49,175 nt of DNA from a virus, in the IMG/VR virus record IMGVR_UViG_3300031857_000311, positions 1 through 49,175 of that record; one strand, written 5' to 3'. Positions within the stretch are counted from its first letter, which is position 1; each line of letters opens with the position of its first letter. Made by a program: the position numbers and the translations under genes. The notes below the pieces were generated by a model that saw only the letters and a program-made list of their open reading frames with translations, made no database searches and was not told the DNA's origin. Positions 1 through 8,084 of the stretch are shown piece by piece.

Positions 1-138
1 TATTATCCAATTAGGATCATGTTCGGTAATAACACTGGACCTGGCACAATGGTTGTGAGTTATTCTACACCTACTATTACTAAAACATCAACATGGACGG
101 GTAGAATATTTCATAACTCGGCTACTAACGGACATTAA
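1..138 (+). CDS. C-terminal end of a virion/adhesin protein (PA14/GLEYA-like)
   Basis: The frame is open from the first base to TAA at 136-138, giving the last 45 residues of a gene that begins outside the window. It starts YYPIRIMFGNN, a pattern typical of the last strands of PA14/GLEYA-type carbohydrate-binding domains. It ends four bases before the next structural gene. A tail-associated adhesin is the best guess; the short fragment does not allow more. Confidence 0.6.
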   Translation, partial: YYPIRIMFGNNTGPGTMVVSYSTPTITKTSTWTGRIFHNSATNGH

Positions 139-141
139 TCA

Positions 142-1512
142 ATGGCCAATGATCCAAACAACCCCTACCGTCCTTTAAACACTACCAATTACGATCATCC
201 TAGAGATCCTAATTTAAACGATCTCCATAGTTCGATGGAGTACAATGCCATTGGGCAACCTGTGCTTCGTGCCAACGTTAACTTGGTAGGTTCAGGCGAA
301 GGTTCTGGAGTTAGTTCCAGCATAGACAGCAAGGGTCGTCTCAAAGTTCAGACACAGCAAACTCTATTTTTCAACACATTCCAGTATGGTAAAGAAACTG
401 ATGTATGGGATGAGAGCGTAGTCAACGGAGCCTCCGCAGTATTTGACACTTCATTCAGTCAAGTGCGTATGCAGGTGACAAATCAAACGGGATCCAAGGT
501 CATACGACAAACTCGCAACGTTCAACGTTATACTCCAGGCCGCACACAGAGTGTGGCATTCGCTGTTAGGTTAGATACACCAACAACTGGCATTCGTCGT
601 AGGTTTGGTATGTTTGATGGCAATGACGGATTTTTCTTTGAAGACTGTGGAACTGTTGATCCTGACACGGGCGAGCCACAGTATGCCTGTGTGATTATCA
701 ACAGTGATGGTGCCACACCCACAGTGGAAAGAATATATCGCAAAGACTGGAACGGCGATAAACTTGATGGTAATGGTCCCAGTGGTCTCACAGCAAATCC
801 TCTAGCACAGCAGTTGGTCATGATGGACTACGAATGGTACGGTGCTGGACAGGTATCCTTTATGTTTGTGATGAACGGCTTGCCCAGAGTTATACACACT
901 TTTAACCATGGTAACAGACTACAGATGCCTTGGGCAAAAACTCCATTCTTGCCCATCAGACTGGAGATAGAAAATCTCACTGGAGCCGCAGGCACACACT
1001 ATCTATGGCAAGGATCCAACAGTATTCTAGCAGAAGGTAGTGTTGAAAAACTAGGCATCGCTGAAAGCATACTAACACCGTTGAATGGCATCAACATGCC
1101 CGATTCCAACACATTCTATCCCATAGTCAGTATTAGAATAAAAAGCACAGCATTGACGGGCATTGTGTTGCCTACCTACTTCCAAGCAGGCACATTAGAC
1201 AACACTGACATTTACTTTAAACTGATTCGCAATGCCACAGTGAATGGCACGTGGGTGAACCATCCAGATCCCAATGCCTTCACACAGTACAACTATACTT
1301 CAACAGGTGCTATCACAGACGGTGTTGAACTGTCAGCAGGTATTATTACCTCAGGTGCGGGTGCTGGACAGATTAGAGTGGACACTGACACAGTTTATCA
1401 ACTTGGGCGAAGTAGTTTAGGCACAGTCAGCGACACCTTAACTTTAGCCATTGCTGCCAAAAATGCCAACAAGAATGCTGTGGCCACAATGACTTGGATT
1501 GAACAGAGATGA
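142..1512 (+). CDS. Putative virion structural protein, 456 aa
   Basis: The protein is long and beta-rich in composition, with no signal peptide or membrane segment. The N-terminus is low-complexity and polar (MANDPNNPYRPLNTTNYDHP), followed by alternating hydrophobic stretches as in tail and head appendage proteins. It lies directly after another virion-like reading frame and overlaps the next gene by four bases. I do not recognise a named domain. The location and the Gly/Thr/Asn-rich composition favour a tail or fibre-associated protein over an enzyme. Confidence 0.6.
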   Translation: MANDPNNPYRPLNTTNYDHPRDPNLNDLHSSMEYNAIGQPVLRANVNLVGSGEGSGVSSSIDSKGRLKVQTQQTLFFNTFQYGKETDVWDESVVNGASAVFDTSFSQVRMQVTNQTGSKVIRQTRNVQRYTPGRTQSVAFAVRLDTPTTGIRRRFGMFDGNDGFFFEDCGTVDPDTGEPQYACVIINSDGATPTVERIYRKDWNGDKLDGNGPSGLTANPLAQQLVMMDYEWYGAGQVSFMFVMNGLPRVIHTFNHGNRLQMPWAKTPFLPIRLEIENLTGAAGTHYLWQGSNSILAEGSVEKLGIAESILTPLNGINMPDSNTFYPIVSIRIKSTALTGIVLPTYFQAGTLDNTDIYFKLIRNATVNGTWVNHPDPNAFTQYNYTSTGAITDGVELSAGIITSGAGAGQIRVDTDTVYQLGRSSLGTVSDTLTLAIAAKNANKNAVATMTWIEQR

Positions 1513-1934
1513 TGTACAGAAAATATATCAACATAGTAGAAGCAGCCAACAAAGGCTGTCCCATAGCCACATACGACATTGATGTTAACCTAAAGAATCG
1601 TCAGAAGGCTATAGACGAATATCACTACGGGCCTGCTAATCCTGATGAACCAGAATCATATTGGAAGGATGCTGCCAAGCGTTGGAACATCACAGAAAAG
1701 ACTGCTAGGACCATGAAGTGCGGTAACTGTGCGGCCTTTGATGTCAGTGACAAAATGTGGTCCTGTATTGAAGATGGTATCAAAGGCGACAGCAAAGAAA
1801 CTGATGCCATGGCCACAATACACAAAGCAGACTTAGGATATTGTAATTTTTTACATTTTAAATGTGCTGGCACACGTAGTTGTACAGCATGGGTCACAGG
1901 AGGAGCGATAGATGACACCAACAGAACAGAATGA
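1509..1934 (+). CDS. Cys-rich conserved phage protein, 141 aa
   Basis: The start overlaps the previous stop (ATGATG over TGA). The second half carries spaced cysteines (CGNCAAF, WSCIEDG, GYCNFLHFKCAGTRSCTAW), which suggest a structural metal site or disulfide cluster. The N-terminal half has a segment YWKDAAKRWNITEKTARTMKCGNC that could be helix-turn-helix-like. No function is assigned. It is followed by a second, even more Cys-rich small protein, so the two may share a metal-related role. Confidence 0.6.
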   Translation: MMYRKYINIVEAANKGCPIATYDIDVNLKNRQKAIDEYHYGPANPDEPESYWKDAAKRWNITEKTARTMKCGNCAAFDVSDKMWSCIEDGIKGDSKETDAMATIHKADLGYCNFLHFKCAGTRSCTAWVTGGAIDDTNRTE

Positions 1935-2058
1935 ATTTATATGTAATCACTGTAGACATACCGCACACTGCGGACACAGTTGTCTAGACGAAAGTTGTGA
2001 CCACTGCTCAGAATGTGCCTGTGTACATTGTCAAGCAGAATCTGCTAGAGAAGAGTAG
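1912..2058 (+). CDS. Small Cys/His-rich protein, 48 aa (zinc-binding candidate)
   Basis: A short gene overlaps the end of the previous one in another frame. It has a good Shine-Dalgarno (AGGAGGAGCG) just upstream and its TAG shares the G with the next GTG start. Of 48 residues, eight are Cys and five are His, mainly in C-x2-C and C-x-C spacing between residues 11 and 40 (CNHC, CDHCSECACVHC). This density is typical of small zinc-ribbon or metal-storage proteins. No family is recognised. The ribosome-binding site and tight packing are the main support for it being real. Confidence 0.65.
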   Translation: MTPTEQNEFICNHCRHTAHCGHSCLDESCDHCSECACVHCQAESAREE

Positions 2059-2681
2059 TGTTTCGTAGACATCAAGTTACGTTGATGTCAAATCCTGTTT
2101 GTAACAAGAGGGTAGAAATATTAGAATCTACAGATTTTAGATACTATGACAAAGATGGATTTGAACTTAATCTAGCAGAGCAGAAGTTTTACGCTGTTAT
2201 GGACTACCCTATAACACACAAGATCTTAAATCATAATTGCTGGCAAGAACCTTGGTTTGAATTAGAACAGAGTAATCTAGGATTAATATTAGATCACAGT
2301 ATGTTCCTTTGTCGCTGTAGTTATGAAAAAGATGCCTTGGAACAATTAAAAGAATTACAAATAAAAATACCCACTGCAGAGTTGTTAATCAAAACTAAAA
2401 GAAAATGGGGATTTGATTTTGCCTTAGATGCTGTTGCCACTGATGGCACAGTCTACGAAGTCCTACATGTTGAGTACGATCATCACGATTATGAACATTT
2501 TAAAAATCGAATGATAGATTTTGAATGGGTAGTGCGTCATAAAGATTGGCAAGATGCTGCTCGTAAAGTTTGGGACAACAAAGATCAATGGCAAAATTTA
2601 ACCGGATTCGAACAGAATGACTGGAAAGCCAAGTTTTTATTAGGGTGGACAAAAGCTGAGTATACTGAAAAGACAGTATAA
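2058..2681 (+). CDS. Conserved phage protein of unknown function, 207 aa
   Basis: The GTG start overlaps the stop of the Cys/His-rich gene. An internal ATG at 2085 is an alternative start, but it has no better ribosome site. The sequence is rich in Trp, Asp and His in its C-terminal half (for example HVEYDHHDYEHF and DNKDQWQNL). No signal peptide or transmembrane segment is present. The His/Asp cluster could bind metal, but no known family is recognised. Confidence 0.55.
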   Translation: MFRRHQVTLMSNPVCNKRVEILESTDFRYYDKDGFELNLAEQKFYAVMDYPITHKILNHNCWQEPWFELEQSNLGLILDHSMFLCRCSYEKDALEQLKELQIKIPTAELLIKTKRKWGFDFALDAVATDGTVYEVLHVEYDHHDYEHFKNRMIDFEWVVRHKDWQDAARKVWDNKDQWQNLTGFEQNDWKAKFLLGWTKAEYTEKTV

Positions 2682-2684
2682 ATA
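2677..2684 (+). promoter_or_regulatory. Late promoter, T4 type (TATAAATA)
   Basis: A perfect T4 late consensus octamer lies 23 bases before the nuclease ATG, with a Shine-Dalgarno-like AAAAAGG between them. It overlaps the end of the preceding gene. Confidence 0.7.
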
Positions 2685-2707
2685 CTCATATTAAAAAGGT
2701 CCTGTAA

Positions 2708-3142
2708 ATGAAAAAACTACTACTATTATTACTGGCTGTGCCTATGCTAGCATTTGCACAGAAAGCACCCAAAGGCGTTACCTATGACGCACAAATTTTA
2801 CGAGTGAGCGACGGCGATACTATTGTTATCGCCGCTCCCTTTTTACCACAGCCGCTTAAACCTGAGCTTGCCGTTAGAATCTACGGTGTCGATACTCCCG
2901 AAAAAGGACACAGAGCCCAGTGCCCTTCTGAAGCTCAAAGAGGAGAAGCAGCATCTGCCTTTACCAAAAATCTCGTGTCAAAGGGACAACAATTTCAAGT
3001 TGTCCTGTATGGTTGGGATAAGTTTGGGGGTAGAGTTTTAGGCGATGTATTTGTTAATGGACAGAGTGTCCGTCAGGGACTGATCGCTAATGGCTTTGCT
3101 AGAGAATACTTTGGCGAAGCAAAACAATCATGGTGTAATTAA
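2708..3142 (+). CDS. Secreted staphylococcal-nuclease-like (thermonuclease) protein
   Basis: This 144-residue protein starts with a clear signal peptide (MKKLLLLLLAVPMLAFA, cut near AFA-QK). The SNase fold follows: RVSDGDTIVI (first strand with calcium Asp), RIYGVDTPEKG (Asp/Thr and catalytic Glu), and DKFGGRVLGDV, which carries the conserved Arg. It ends with GLIANGFAREY, a hallmark of the family. Family members cut DNA and RNA with calcium. Export to the periplasm suggests degradation of extracellular or incoming DNA, or of host nucleic acid at lysis; that role is inference. Confidence 0.9.
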   Translation: MKKLLLLLLAVPMLAFAQKAPKGVTYDAQILRVSDGDTIVIAAPFLPQPLKPELAVRIYGVDTPEKGHRAQCPSEAQRGEAASAFTKNLVSKGQQFQVVLYGWDKFGGRVLGDVFVNGQSVRQGLIANGFAREYFGEAKQSWCN

Positions 3143-3143
3143 A

Positions 3144-4022
3144 ATGCGTTTAGAAAGCTGTCAATTATTTGCTCAATTACTAGAAGGCTACGTAGACGAA
3201 GCCAGTACTTCAATTAGTCTTATTTCTGGTCAACCCGGTGGTAAAGAAGTAATACAAAAACTTCACCAAGGCATGAAACTAGCACACGATCAAGATTATC
3301 GAAAAGTAGAAAAAATTTCTTGGAGCGAGCTCAAGGATAGCTATCGTGGTGCGTGGGTTATTATCCAGGGAGACAAAGGTACAGGAGCTATCAGAGCTTC
3401 GGGCGGTAACACAGGATCATACGAAGCAGTAGCAAGTGCTGGGGGCGAAGTAAGAGTTGTCAAAGACAGTCGTGGCGGCAACATTTTAGATTTCCTTAAA
3501 GGTGAAATTGGTAAACTACAGAAATTTTATGTAGGACAAAATACCACAGCAGTATCAGACAAACAAAGAAAAAGAGCAGACAACCAAAAAGGTACCAGTT
3601 CCGAAGTCACTGTAGACTCACTGACTAGGAAGTTTAAGCCTTTATGGGTACGTGCCATCACAGCAGCTATCGCAGATATCAAAGGACATATTTCTAACCA
3701 AATTAAAAATGATGCGTTTGATAAAGCAGAAAAAAAATTAAGCCAAGTTAAAAATCTACAGAACGCTATAGAAAACCTTGAAGGTGGTAGCACAGGCGAT
3801 GTACCGCCAGCAGTATCTACAGCAATTAACACAGCGGTATTGATGGCTGCTAGTCATCACTATCCAGAACAAACAGGCAACATTACTAGAGGATACAATC
3901 GTGGCTTCCAAGCAGAGCGTTCGGAAGGACCAGCACAACTATTAAAAGACATTGCCGCAGGTGACCAAAAGAAACTAGGCACAGTTCTTGGATTCTTTAA
4001 AAGGACTTTGATATCAGGATGA
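3144..4022 (+). CDS. Phage protein with capsid-targeting-like N-terminus, 292 aa
   Basis: I chose the ATG at 3144, just after the nuclease stop, rather than an upstream in-frame start that would overlap the nuclease gene. The N-terminus MRLESCQLFAQLLEGYVDE is a short amphipathic helix with an LLE motif. It resembles other short N-termini in this window that may be capsid-targeting peptides. The middle contains a Gly-rich strand region (IRASGGNTGSYEAVASAGGE) and a Lys-rich helix. No enzymatic motif is recognised. It overlaps the next gene by four bases (ATGA), which implies coupling. Confidence 0.6.
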   Translation: MRLESCQLFAQLLEGYVDEASTSISLISGQPGGKEVIQKLHQGMKLAHDQDYRKVEKISWSELKDSYRGAWVIIQGDKGTGAIRASGGNTGSYEAVASAGGEVRVVKDSRGGNILDFLKGEIGKLQKFYVGQNTTAVSDKQRKRADNQKGTSSEVTVDSLTRKFKPLWVRAITAAIADIKGHISNQIKNDAFDKAEKKLSQVKNLQNAIENLEGGSTGDVPPAVSTAINTAVLMAASHHYPEQTGNITRGYNRGFQAERSEGPAQLLKDIAAGDQKKLGTVLGFFKRTLISG

Positions 4023-5182
4023 AATTAGATCAAATCATAACAGAAGCAAATATAGCAGCCAAACTCAAAGATCCTAAGATGATAAAGATGCTGGAAATTG
4101 CCATGCGGCATGATAGCTCTTTGCCTAAAAATAAAGTAGCTGCTCTAGGTTCTGCTGCGTTCGGTGGCGAAAAGGATCCTGCCAAACAAGCTGATAATAC
4201 TCAAAAAATTGTTAAGCTCTGGAGCGACCTATTAGACGACAGCCTACGATCAACGGACTACGGTGATCTTTCAGCAGACGGTAAGTTCGATGACTGGCTT
4301 ACACGACTGTATGCCAATGGTGTAGTAGACTATGAAGATATCAACGGCGAGGGCGGTGATGCTCTAGGTGCGTGGAAAGCTCTAAGCATACGAGGTAAAC
4401 TCAAAGAACCACATCAAGACTTTAATCGTTTTAAAAATCTACGCCAGATACAACAAATTGTTCAAAGTCGTGACTATAGAGAAGAACTTCGACGTATCAA
4501 AGATGCTGAAGTTATTGAAAAACATAAGCGTGAAAAGAAAGAGACAACCTTAATTGATGACGATCGTTTTTTAATAACATTGCCTTATAACTATGGTGCC
4601 TGTTATAACTTTAATAATGCTGTGGGATTTAATGCCAGTTTCTGTACAGGCTCTAGTTCTGGACAGCGTTGGTTTGAACGATATGCTCCAGAAGGCCCAA
4701 TTATTTCAATTTTTGATAAACAGAATCAAGAAGACGAAAACGGTAAGTGGCAGATGCATGCCCCAACTGGTCAGATGAATAACGGTAATCAAAGTATGTC
4801 GTATAGCAGAGGCGATCAAAAATTTGCCGAATTATATCCTGGCTTAATGAAAAAGATTATCAAAGCTATACAAAGCAAAGCTGAAGAAATTAAAAAGAAT
4901 TCAACAGACATTGTCCGCGATGGATATGATGTTGCTAAAGCCATTGCTGACATCAAAGATCGTTTACCTTATTCATACGCTTCGGAGGAAAAGGAAGCAG
5001 AACCTGAAGCAGGCAGTGATAACGGCCCAGGTACATATTTGGTAACACATACCCCGTCAGGAAGATCTGCTCGTATTCCAGCCGAAAGTAGAGAAGATGC
5101 TATTGCTCAATTACAGGCAAGACATGCTAATATCAACCTCGATGATTTTACAATCGAAAAAGAAGCTGAACCACAGGCATAA
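4019..5182 (+). CDS. Phage protein with conserved CTG/W-rich block and capsid-targeting-like N-terminus, 387 aa
   Basis: The N-terminus MKLDQIITEANIAA has a T4-CTS-like form with a possible prohead-protease site ITE-A. The central block around residues 185-265 (ITLPYNYGACYNF, SFCTGSSSGQRWFERYAPEG, then WQMHAPTGQMNNGNQ) looks like an enzyme core with buried Cys, Trp and His, but I cannot name the family. A linker rich in Glu/Ala follows. The final 50 residues form a small basic/acidic domain (TYLVTHTPSGRSARIPAESRED) repeated in style in other phage proteins. It is coupled to the preceding gene. Confidence 0.55.
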   Translation: MKLDQIITEANIAAKLKDPKMIKMLEIAMRHDSSLPKNKVAALGSAAFGGEKDPAKQADNTQKIVKLWSDLLDDSLRSTDYGDLSADGKFDDWLTRLYANGVVDYEDINGEGGDALGAWKALSIRGKLKEPHQDFNRFKNLRQIQQIVQSRDYREELRRIKDAEVIEKHKREKKETTLIDDDRFLITLPYNYGACYNFNNAVGFNASFCTGSSSGQRWFERYAPEGPIISIFDKQNQEDENGKWQMHAPTGQMNNGNQSMSYSRGDQKFAELYPGLMKKIIKAIQSKAEEIKKNSTDIVRDGYDVAKAIADIKDRLPYSYASEEKEAEPEAGSDNGPGTYLVTHTPSGRSARIPAESREDAIAQLQARHANINLDDFTIEKEAEPQA

Positions 5183-5185
5183 TTT

Positions 5186-5815
5186 ATGACTCCTGTTACT
5201 ATCAAGGAGTTAGAATTATCCCAAACTTACGTTTGGTCTAGTATTGATAAAGAACGAGATTATACAGAACGCATGGATCCTATCTATGCTAAACTTCTCT
5301 GTGCTTATGAAAATTGCGGCGATGTTACCGTATTTGATCAAAACAAAATCCTAATAGCCGACCTATGGAATAAAGAAAAATCCGTAGTTCCTAAAAATGA
5401 ATTCCTCTATAGACTAGAAAAAATACTAATGCTTTACGAGCATTGGCATAGGACTAATAAATGGTTAACACCGTTAGTAGCTGTAAATGAAGGCGAAAGG
5501 TATAGAATACACCCAGGAAGAGATAGATGGTATATTATGAATCATTTAAAAGTTCCTAGGTATCAATTCTTAATTATTTCCCAAGTTAACTATCAAACAC
5601 TAAATCAAATATCAGGACTCTGGCCTGACAAGCGTCAATTAACAATCAGAGGTAAAGAAGTAGCTAACATCTTCCATAACTATGATAAATCAGAAGTATA
5701 CCAATATCAGCGTATATCTTCTTGGTTAAACTCCGGAATGACCTTTAAAGATTTTGCTAGATCTACACCTAGACAACGATCTATAGCAGCTATGGTCAAT
5801 AAGAAAGGACCCTAA
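5186..5815 (+). CDS. Unknown phage protein, 209 aa
   Basis: The protein is soluble and rich in Tyr, Trp, Arg and Lys, with no signal peptide. Segments such as YRIHPGRDRWYIMNHLKVPRYQFL show a basic aromatic core that could contact nucleic acid; this is only an impression. It begins three bases after the previous stop with no clear Shine-Dalgarno, so it probably relies on coupling. Its TAA stop lies in the loop of the terminator hairpin that follows. Confidence 0.55.
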   Translation: MTPVTIKELELSQTYVWSSIDKERDYTERMDPIYAKLLCAYENCGDVTVFDQNKILIADLWNKEKSVVPKNEFLYRLEKILMLYEHWHRTNKWLTPLVAVNEGERYRIHPGRDRWYIMNHLKVPRYQFLIISQVNYQTLNQISGLWPDKRQLTIRGKEVANIFHNYDKSEVYQYQRISSWLNSGMTFKDFARSTPRQRSIAAMVNKKGP

Positions 5816-5823
5816 GGTCCTTT
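5804..5823. terminator. Bidirectional rho-independent terminator
   Basis: AAAGGACC and GGTCCTTT pair perfectly around a CTAA loop, followed by a T-rich tract on the plus strand (TTTCTCTTT). On the minus strand the same hairpin faces the end of the leftward small-gene cluster. The stop codon of the upstream gene sits in the loop. Confidence 0.75.
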
Positions 5824-5882
5824 CTCTTTACTTACTATAATCTAATAATCCGCTATGCGGTAATATATTCAACTTTTAATAA

Positions 5883-6158
5883 TTATTTTTTAACACCACT
5901 GGCTTGATTAACAAAACCGTACATCTTTTCTGCTGTTTCTAGAACTTTGTCTAGACCTGGAAACTCAGGCATACCAACTGTAGTGACGATCTGACCAGTC
6001 TTCTCATCACGTTTGGCAGTCATTTCCCAACCTTGGAACTTTGAGTGGAACTCATCGCTTAACATGCCCTTGGCCATGTCCAAGATGTCTGTACGGATTT
6101 CGTAGCCGTTTTTGTTGAATTTAACTTCTGGTAGTTTTGGTGTTTCGAATTGTGACAT
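5883..6158 (-). CDS. Small unknown protein, 91 aa
   Basis: A compact soluble protein, predicted mostly helical, with a central amphipathic strand (YEIRTDILDMAKGMLSDEF and EMTAKRDEKTGQIVTTV). The leader has AAAGGAG eight bases from ATG and an ACACACAC run before it, shared with the other genes of this cluster. It is the last gene of a leftward group of four. It resembles small host-type phasin or chaperone-like proteins in composition, but no family is recognised. Confidence 0.6.
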   Translation of the reverse strand: MSQFETPKLPEVKFNKNGYEIRTDILDMAKGMLSDEFHSKFQGWEMTAKRDEKTGQIVTTVGMPEFPGLDKVLETAEKMYGFVNQASGVKK

Positions 6159-6184
6159 ATTTTTCTCCTTTGTGTGTGTATGTC

Positions 6185-6439
6185 TTATTTGGCTTCTTTT
6201 TCTACTTTGTAGGGAGCCTGTGAAGCCTGCTCCGTCTTTGGAAACAGATATTTACTAACTGATTCCACAGAATACTTAGCCATGTCAATGGTGTTATTTA
6301 CAGCCATCTTGGCAAATTGTGTTTGTGAATCGATATATGCATGTGCTGCTTTGTTTAAAGCAGGATCTTTGAAAATTTGATCAGTGATGATCTTTTTTGT
6401 ATTTTGAAAAGATTCGATATAAAAAACTGGTGAAAACAT
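6185..6439 (-). CDS. Small phasin-like helical protein, 84 aa
   Basis: The ATG at 6439 was chosen because a strong Shine-Dalgarno (AAGGAGGAG) lies directly upstream; a longer frame to 6508 has none. The sequence is almost all helix with regular Gln/Lys/Asn (FQNTKKIITDQIFKDPALNK, YIDSQTQFAKMAVNNTIDMAK), similar to short phasin-like proteins that coat polyhydroxyalkanoate granules in betaproteobacteria. The match is by general pattern only. Its leader also has the ACACAC motif. Confidence 0.55.
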   Translation of the reverse strand: MFSPVFYIESFQNTKKIITDQIFKDPALNKAAHAYIDSQTQFAKMAVNNTIDMAKYSVESVSKYLFPKTEQASQAPYKVEKEAK

Positions 6440-6511
6440 AACTCCTCCTTGTGTGTTTGTGTATGTATTATTATATATGCCTAAGGGATATAAATCAAGA
6501 GTAAACACGAT

Positions 6512-6631
6512 TTATTCTGCCATTATGCGTCTGGCTGCTTCGTGATTACCCATGCGAGCAAAGTGACTCGCAGCACGAGCTCTGCCAAATGAGTCCATTA
6601 CAGACCAGATATAGTTGATAAACGATTTCAT
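6512..6631 (-). CDS. Small Arg-rich protein, 39 aa
   Basis: The ATG at 6631-6629 overlaps the stop of the upstream gene (ATGA). The leader has AAGGAAAA at good spacing. The protein has an N-terminal hydrophobic/aromatic helix (MKSFINYIWSVMDSF) and a basic Ala-rich helix (GRARAASHFARMGNHEAAR). Similar tiny proteins are common in aquatic betaproteobacteria, so it may have been acquired from a host. The function is unknown. Confidence 0.55.
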   Translation of the reverse strand: MKSFINYIWSVMDSFGRARAASHFARMGNHEAARRIMAE

Positions 6632-6810
6632 AGTATTTTTCCTTGTATGGTTTTTTGTTCGAACTCTTTGGTAAAGTGTTCTACATCTACGGCGTTTTGT
6701 GGGTGTCGGGATGATATGTAGCGGTCTAAATCGCTTTGGTAGCTTTGTTTAGGGAACATTTCAGCAAGGCGTTCTAATATTCCTAACATTTTGATGCTTA
6801 TTGATTTCAT
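6628..6810 (-). CDS. Small protein resembling DUF3563, 60 aa
   Basis: First gene of the leftward group. The pattern LGILERLAEMFPKQSY followed by DLDRYISSRHPQNAVDVEHF resembles the betaproteobacterial DUF3563-type small proteins (Tyr-Ile/Leu-x-Ser followed by Asp-Val/Leu-Glu). The family has no known function and is mostly chromosomal in Burkholderiales-like bacteria, so its presence suggests a gene taken from a betaproteobacterial host. The leader contains ACACACAC and AGAGGA before ATG. Confidence 0.55.
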   Translation of the reverse strand: MKSISIKMLGILERLAEMFPKQSYQSDLDRYISSRHPQNAVDVEHFTKEFEQKTIQGKIL

Positions 6811-6917
6811 TTTTTGTCCTCTGTAAGTGTGTGTAGAATCAGTGTTTCTACTGAGATATTTATACTAATCGTTGTGCGATCGCACATTTACGAAATTAGA
6901 AATAGATTATATAATAG

Positions 6918-6925
6918 GTTAAATA
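6918..6925 (+). promoter_or_regulatory. Late promoter variant (GTTAAATA)
   Basis: The octamer is 21 bases before the ATG at 6947, with AGGATAATT (weak Shine-Dalgarno) between. It would drive the 6947-9202 group. Confidence 0.5.
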
Positions 6926-6946
6926 TATCATAGGATAATTAATATT

Positions 6947-7231
6947 ATGAAATTAAGCACACGGTCGATCCTCCAAGAACTTAATCAAGTTGCTTCTGTT
7001 AGGAACGCTGACGCTGTTATTGAAAGCAGAGCTACAAATATCATAAATTCTGCTATCAATCTAATAGAGTCTATGAAAAAGCAGTATGATCCTGAAGTAG
7101 CAGACGAGCTAGAGCGTAGATTACTCAACGCTATCCGCGGACAGGACCCTGCTAAATTTACCAGAGGCATACGTAAAATTGCCGAATCACGAAAATCTAA
7201 AAGAAAATTGAATGAGAGCACAGATGATTGA
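6947..7231 (+). CDS. Small helical phage protein with capsid-targeting-like start, 94 aa
   Basis: The N-terminus MKLSTRSILQELNQ forms an amphipathic helix with an LQE motif, like the proposed capsid-targeting peptides in this window. The rest is helical and strongly basic near the end (RKIAESRKSKRKLNES), which would suit DNA contact inside the head. It overlaps the nucleotidyltransferase-like gene downstream. No family is recognised; the packaged role is inference. Confidence 0.55.
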   Translation: MKLSTRSILQELNQVASVRNADAVIESRATNIINSAINLIESMKKQYDPEVADELERRLLNAIRGQDPAKFTRGIRKIAESRKSKRKLNESTDD

Positions 7232-8084
7232 TTTATTTGAAGGCGGCAATGTATTTAAAACAGCCGATAAAACACCCATAACTCAACGAATAGCTACTAA
7301 GGATGTAGCAGGCACTGTTGACTTTCTAGAAAAAGTCACAGGACTAGACTTTACTAAAGAAATAGATCCGGATGATAAAAAACCTGTAAAATGGTTAGGC
7401 ACTACAGGACGCAAAGAAGATCCAGACGGTACATTTGAATTAAACAGTTCAGGCGACCTCGATCTAAGTGTTGACGCAAGAGAAATCAGCAAAGAAGAAC
7501 TAATAGCAAAACTAGTAGATTGGTGTAGAACAAATGGCGTAGACGAAAAGGATATCTTTAATCAAGGCACAAAGAAAAACGACGGTTGGATTAAAGATGC
7601 TGGCGACAATGTACATTTTAGAACACCTATACTAGGCGATCAAACTAACGGGTTTGGACAAACTGATTTCATGCTAACCGTAAACCCTAAATTCCAACAG
7701 GGTTCTATGCGTGGTGGTAGTGGAATTTATCGCGGTGAACACAGAGCTATTGTGTTAAGTAGTATTGCTCGTGCTAGAGGATTTAAATATAGTCCTAAAT
7801 TTGGTCTACTCCACGGTGACACAAATGAACCTGTAGAGAACGGCGATGACTGGAACGTAATTGCTAAACAGTTATTAGGCCAAACTGCCACTACTAAAGA
7901 CATTGGTTCAGTTGATTCTATCATCAACTATATTAAAAAATTACCCAACTACGAAGAACTTGTTTCGGCAGCAAGAGAAACATTAGGAAAACAAAACATA
8001 GCATTACCTAAACAAGAAGCTCTTGAAAACTATCAACCAGGAAGTATAGGGTGGATGCGTAAAATGATTGAGATCGTTAAATGA
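7212..8084 (+). CDS. Pol-beta-type nucleotidyltransferase-like protein, 290 aa
   Basis: Residues 61-88 read WLGTTGRKEDPDGTF then SGDLDLSVD: a Gly-rich helix start followed by Asp-x-Asp (D82, D84) on a strand, the signature of the pol-beta nucleotidyltransferase fold. A His/Arg-rich region follows (FRTPILGDQTNGFGQTDFM) in which the third acidic residue may lie. The start may be ATG 7212 or ATG 7224 (MIDLFEGG), the latter with GAGAG before it. LFE-G at the N-terminus resembles a prohead protease site. It is coupled by ATGA to the ligase-like gene. Transfer of nucleotides to RNA or protein is possible; the substrate is unknown. Confidence 0.6.
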   Translation: MRAQMIDLFEGGNVFKTADKTPITQRIATKDVAGTVDFLEKVTGLDFTKEIDPDDKKPVKWLGTTGRKEDPDGTFELNSSGDLDLSVDAREISKEELIAKLVDWCRTNGVDEKDIFNQGTKKNDGWIKDAGDNVHFRTPILGDQTNGFGQTDFMLTVNPKFQQGSMRGGSGIYRGEHRAIVLSSIARARGFKYSPKFGLLHGDTNEPVENGDDWNVIAKQLLGQTATTKDIGSVDSIINYIKKLPNYEELVSAARETLGKQNIALPKQEALENYQPGSIGWMRKMIEIVK

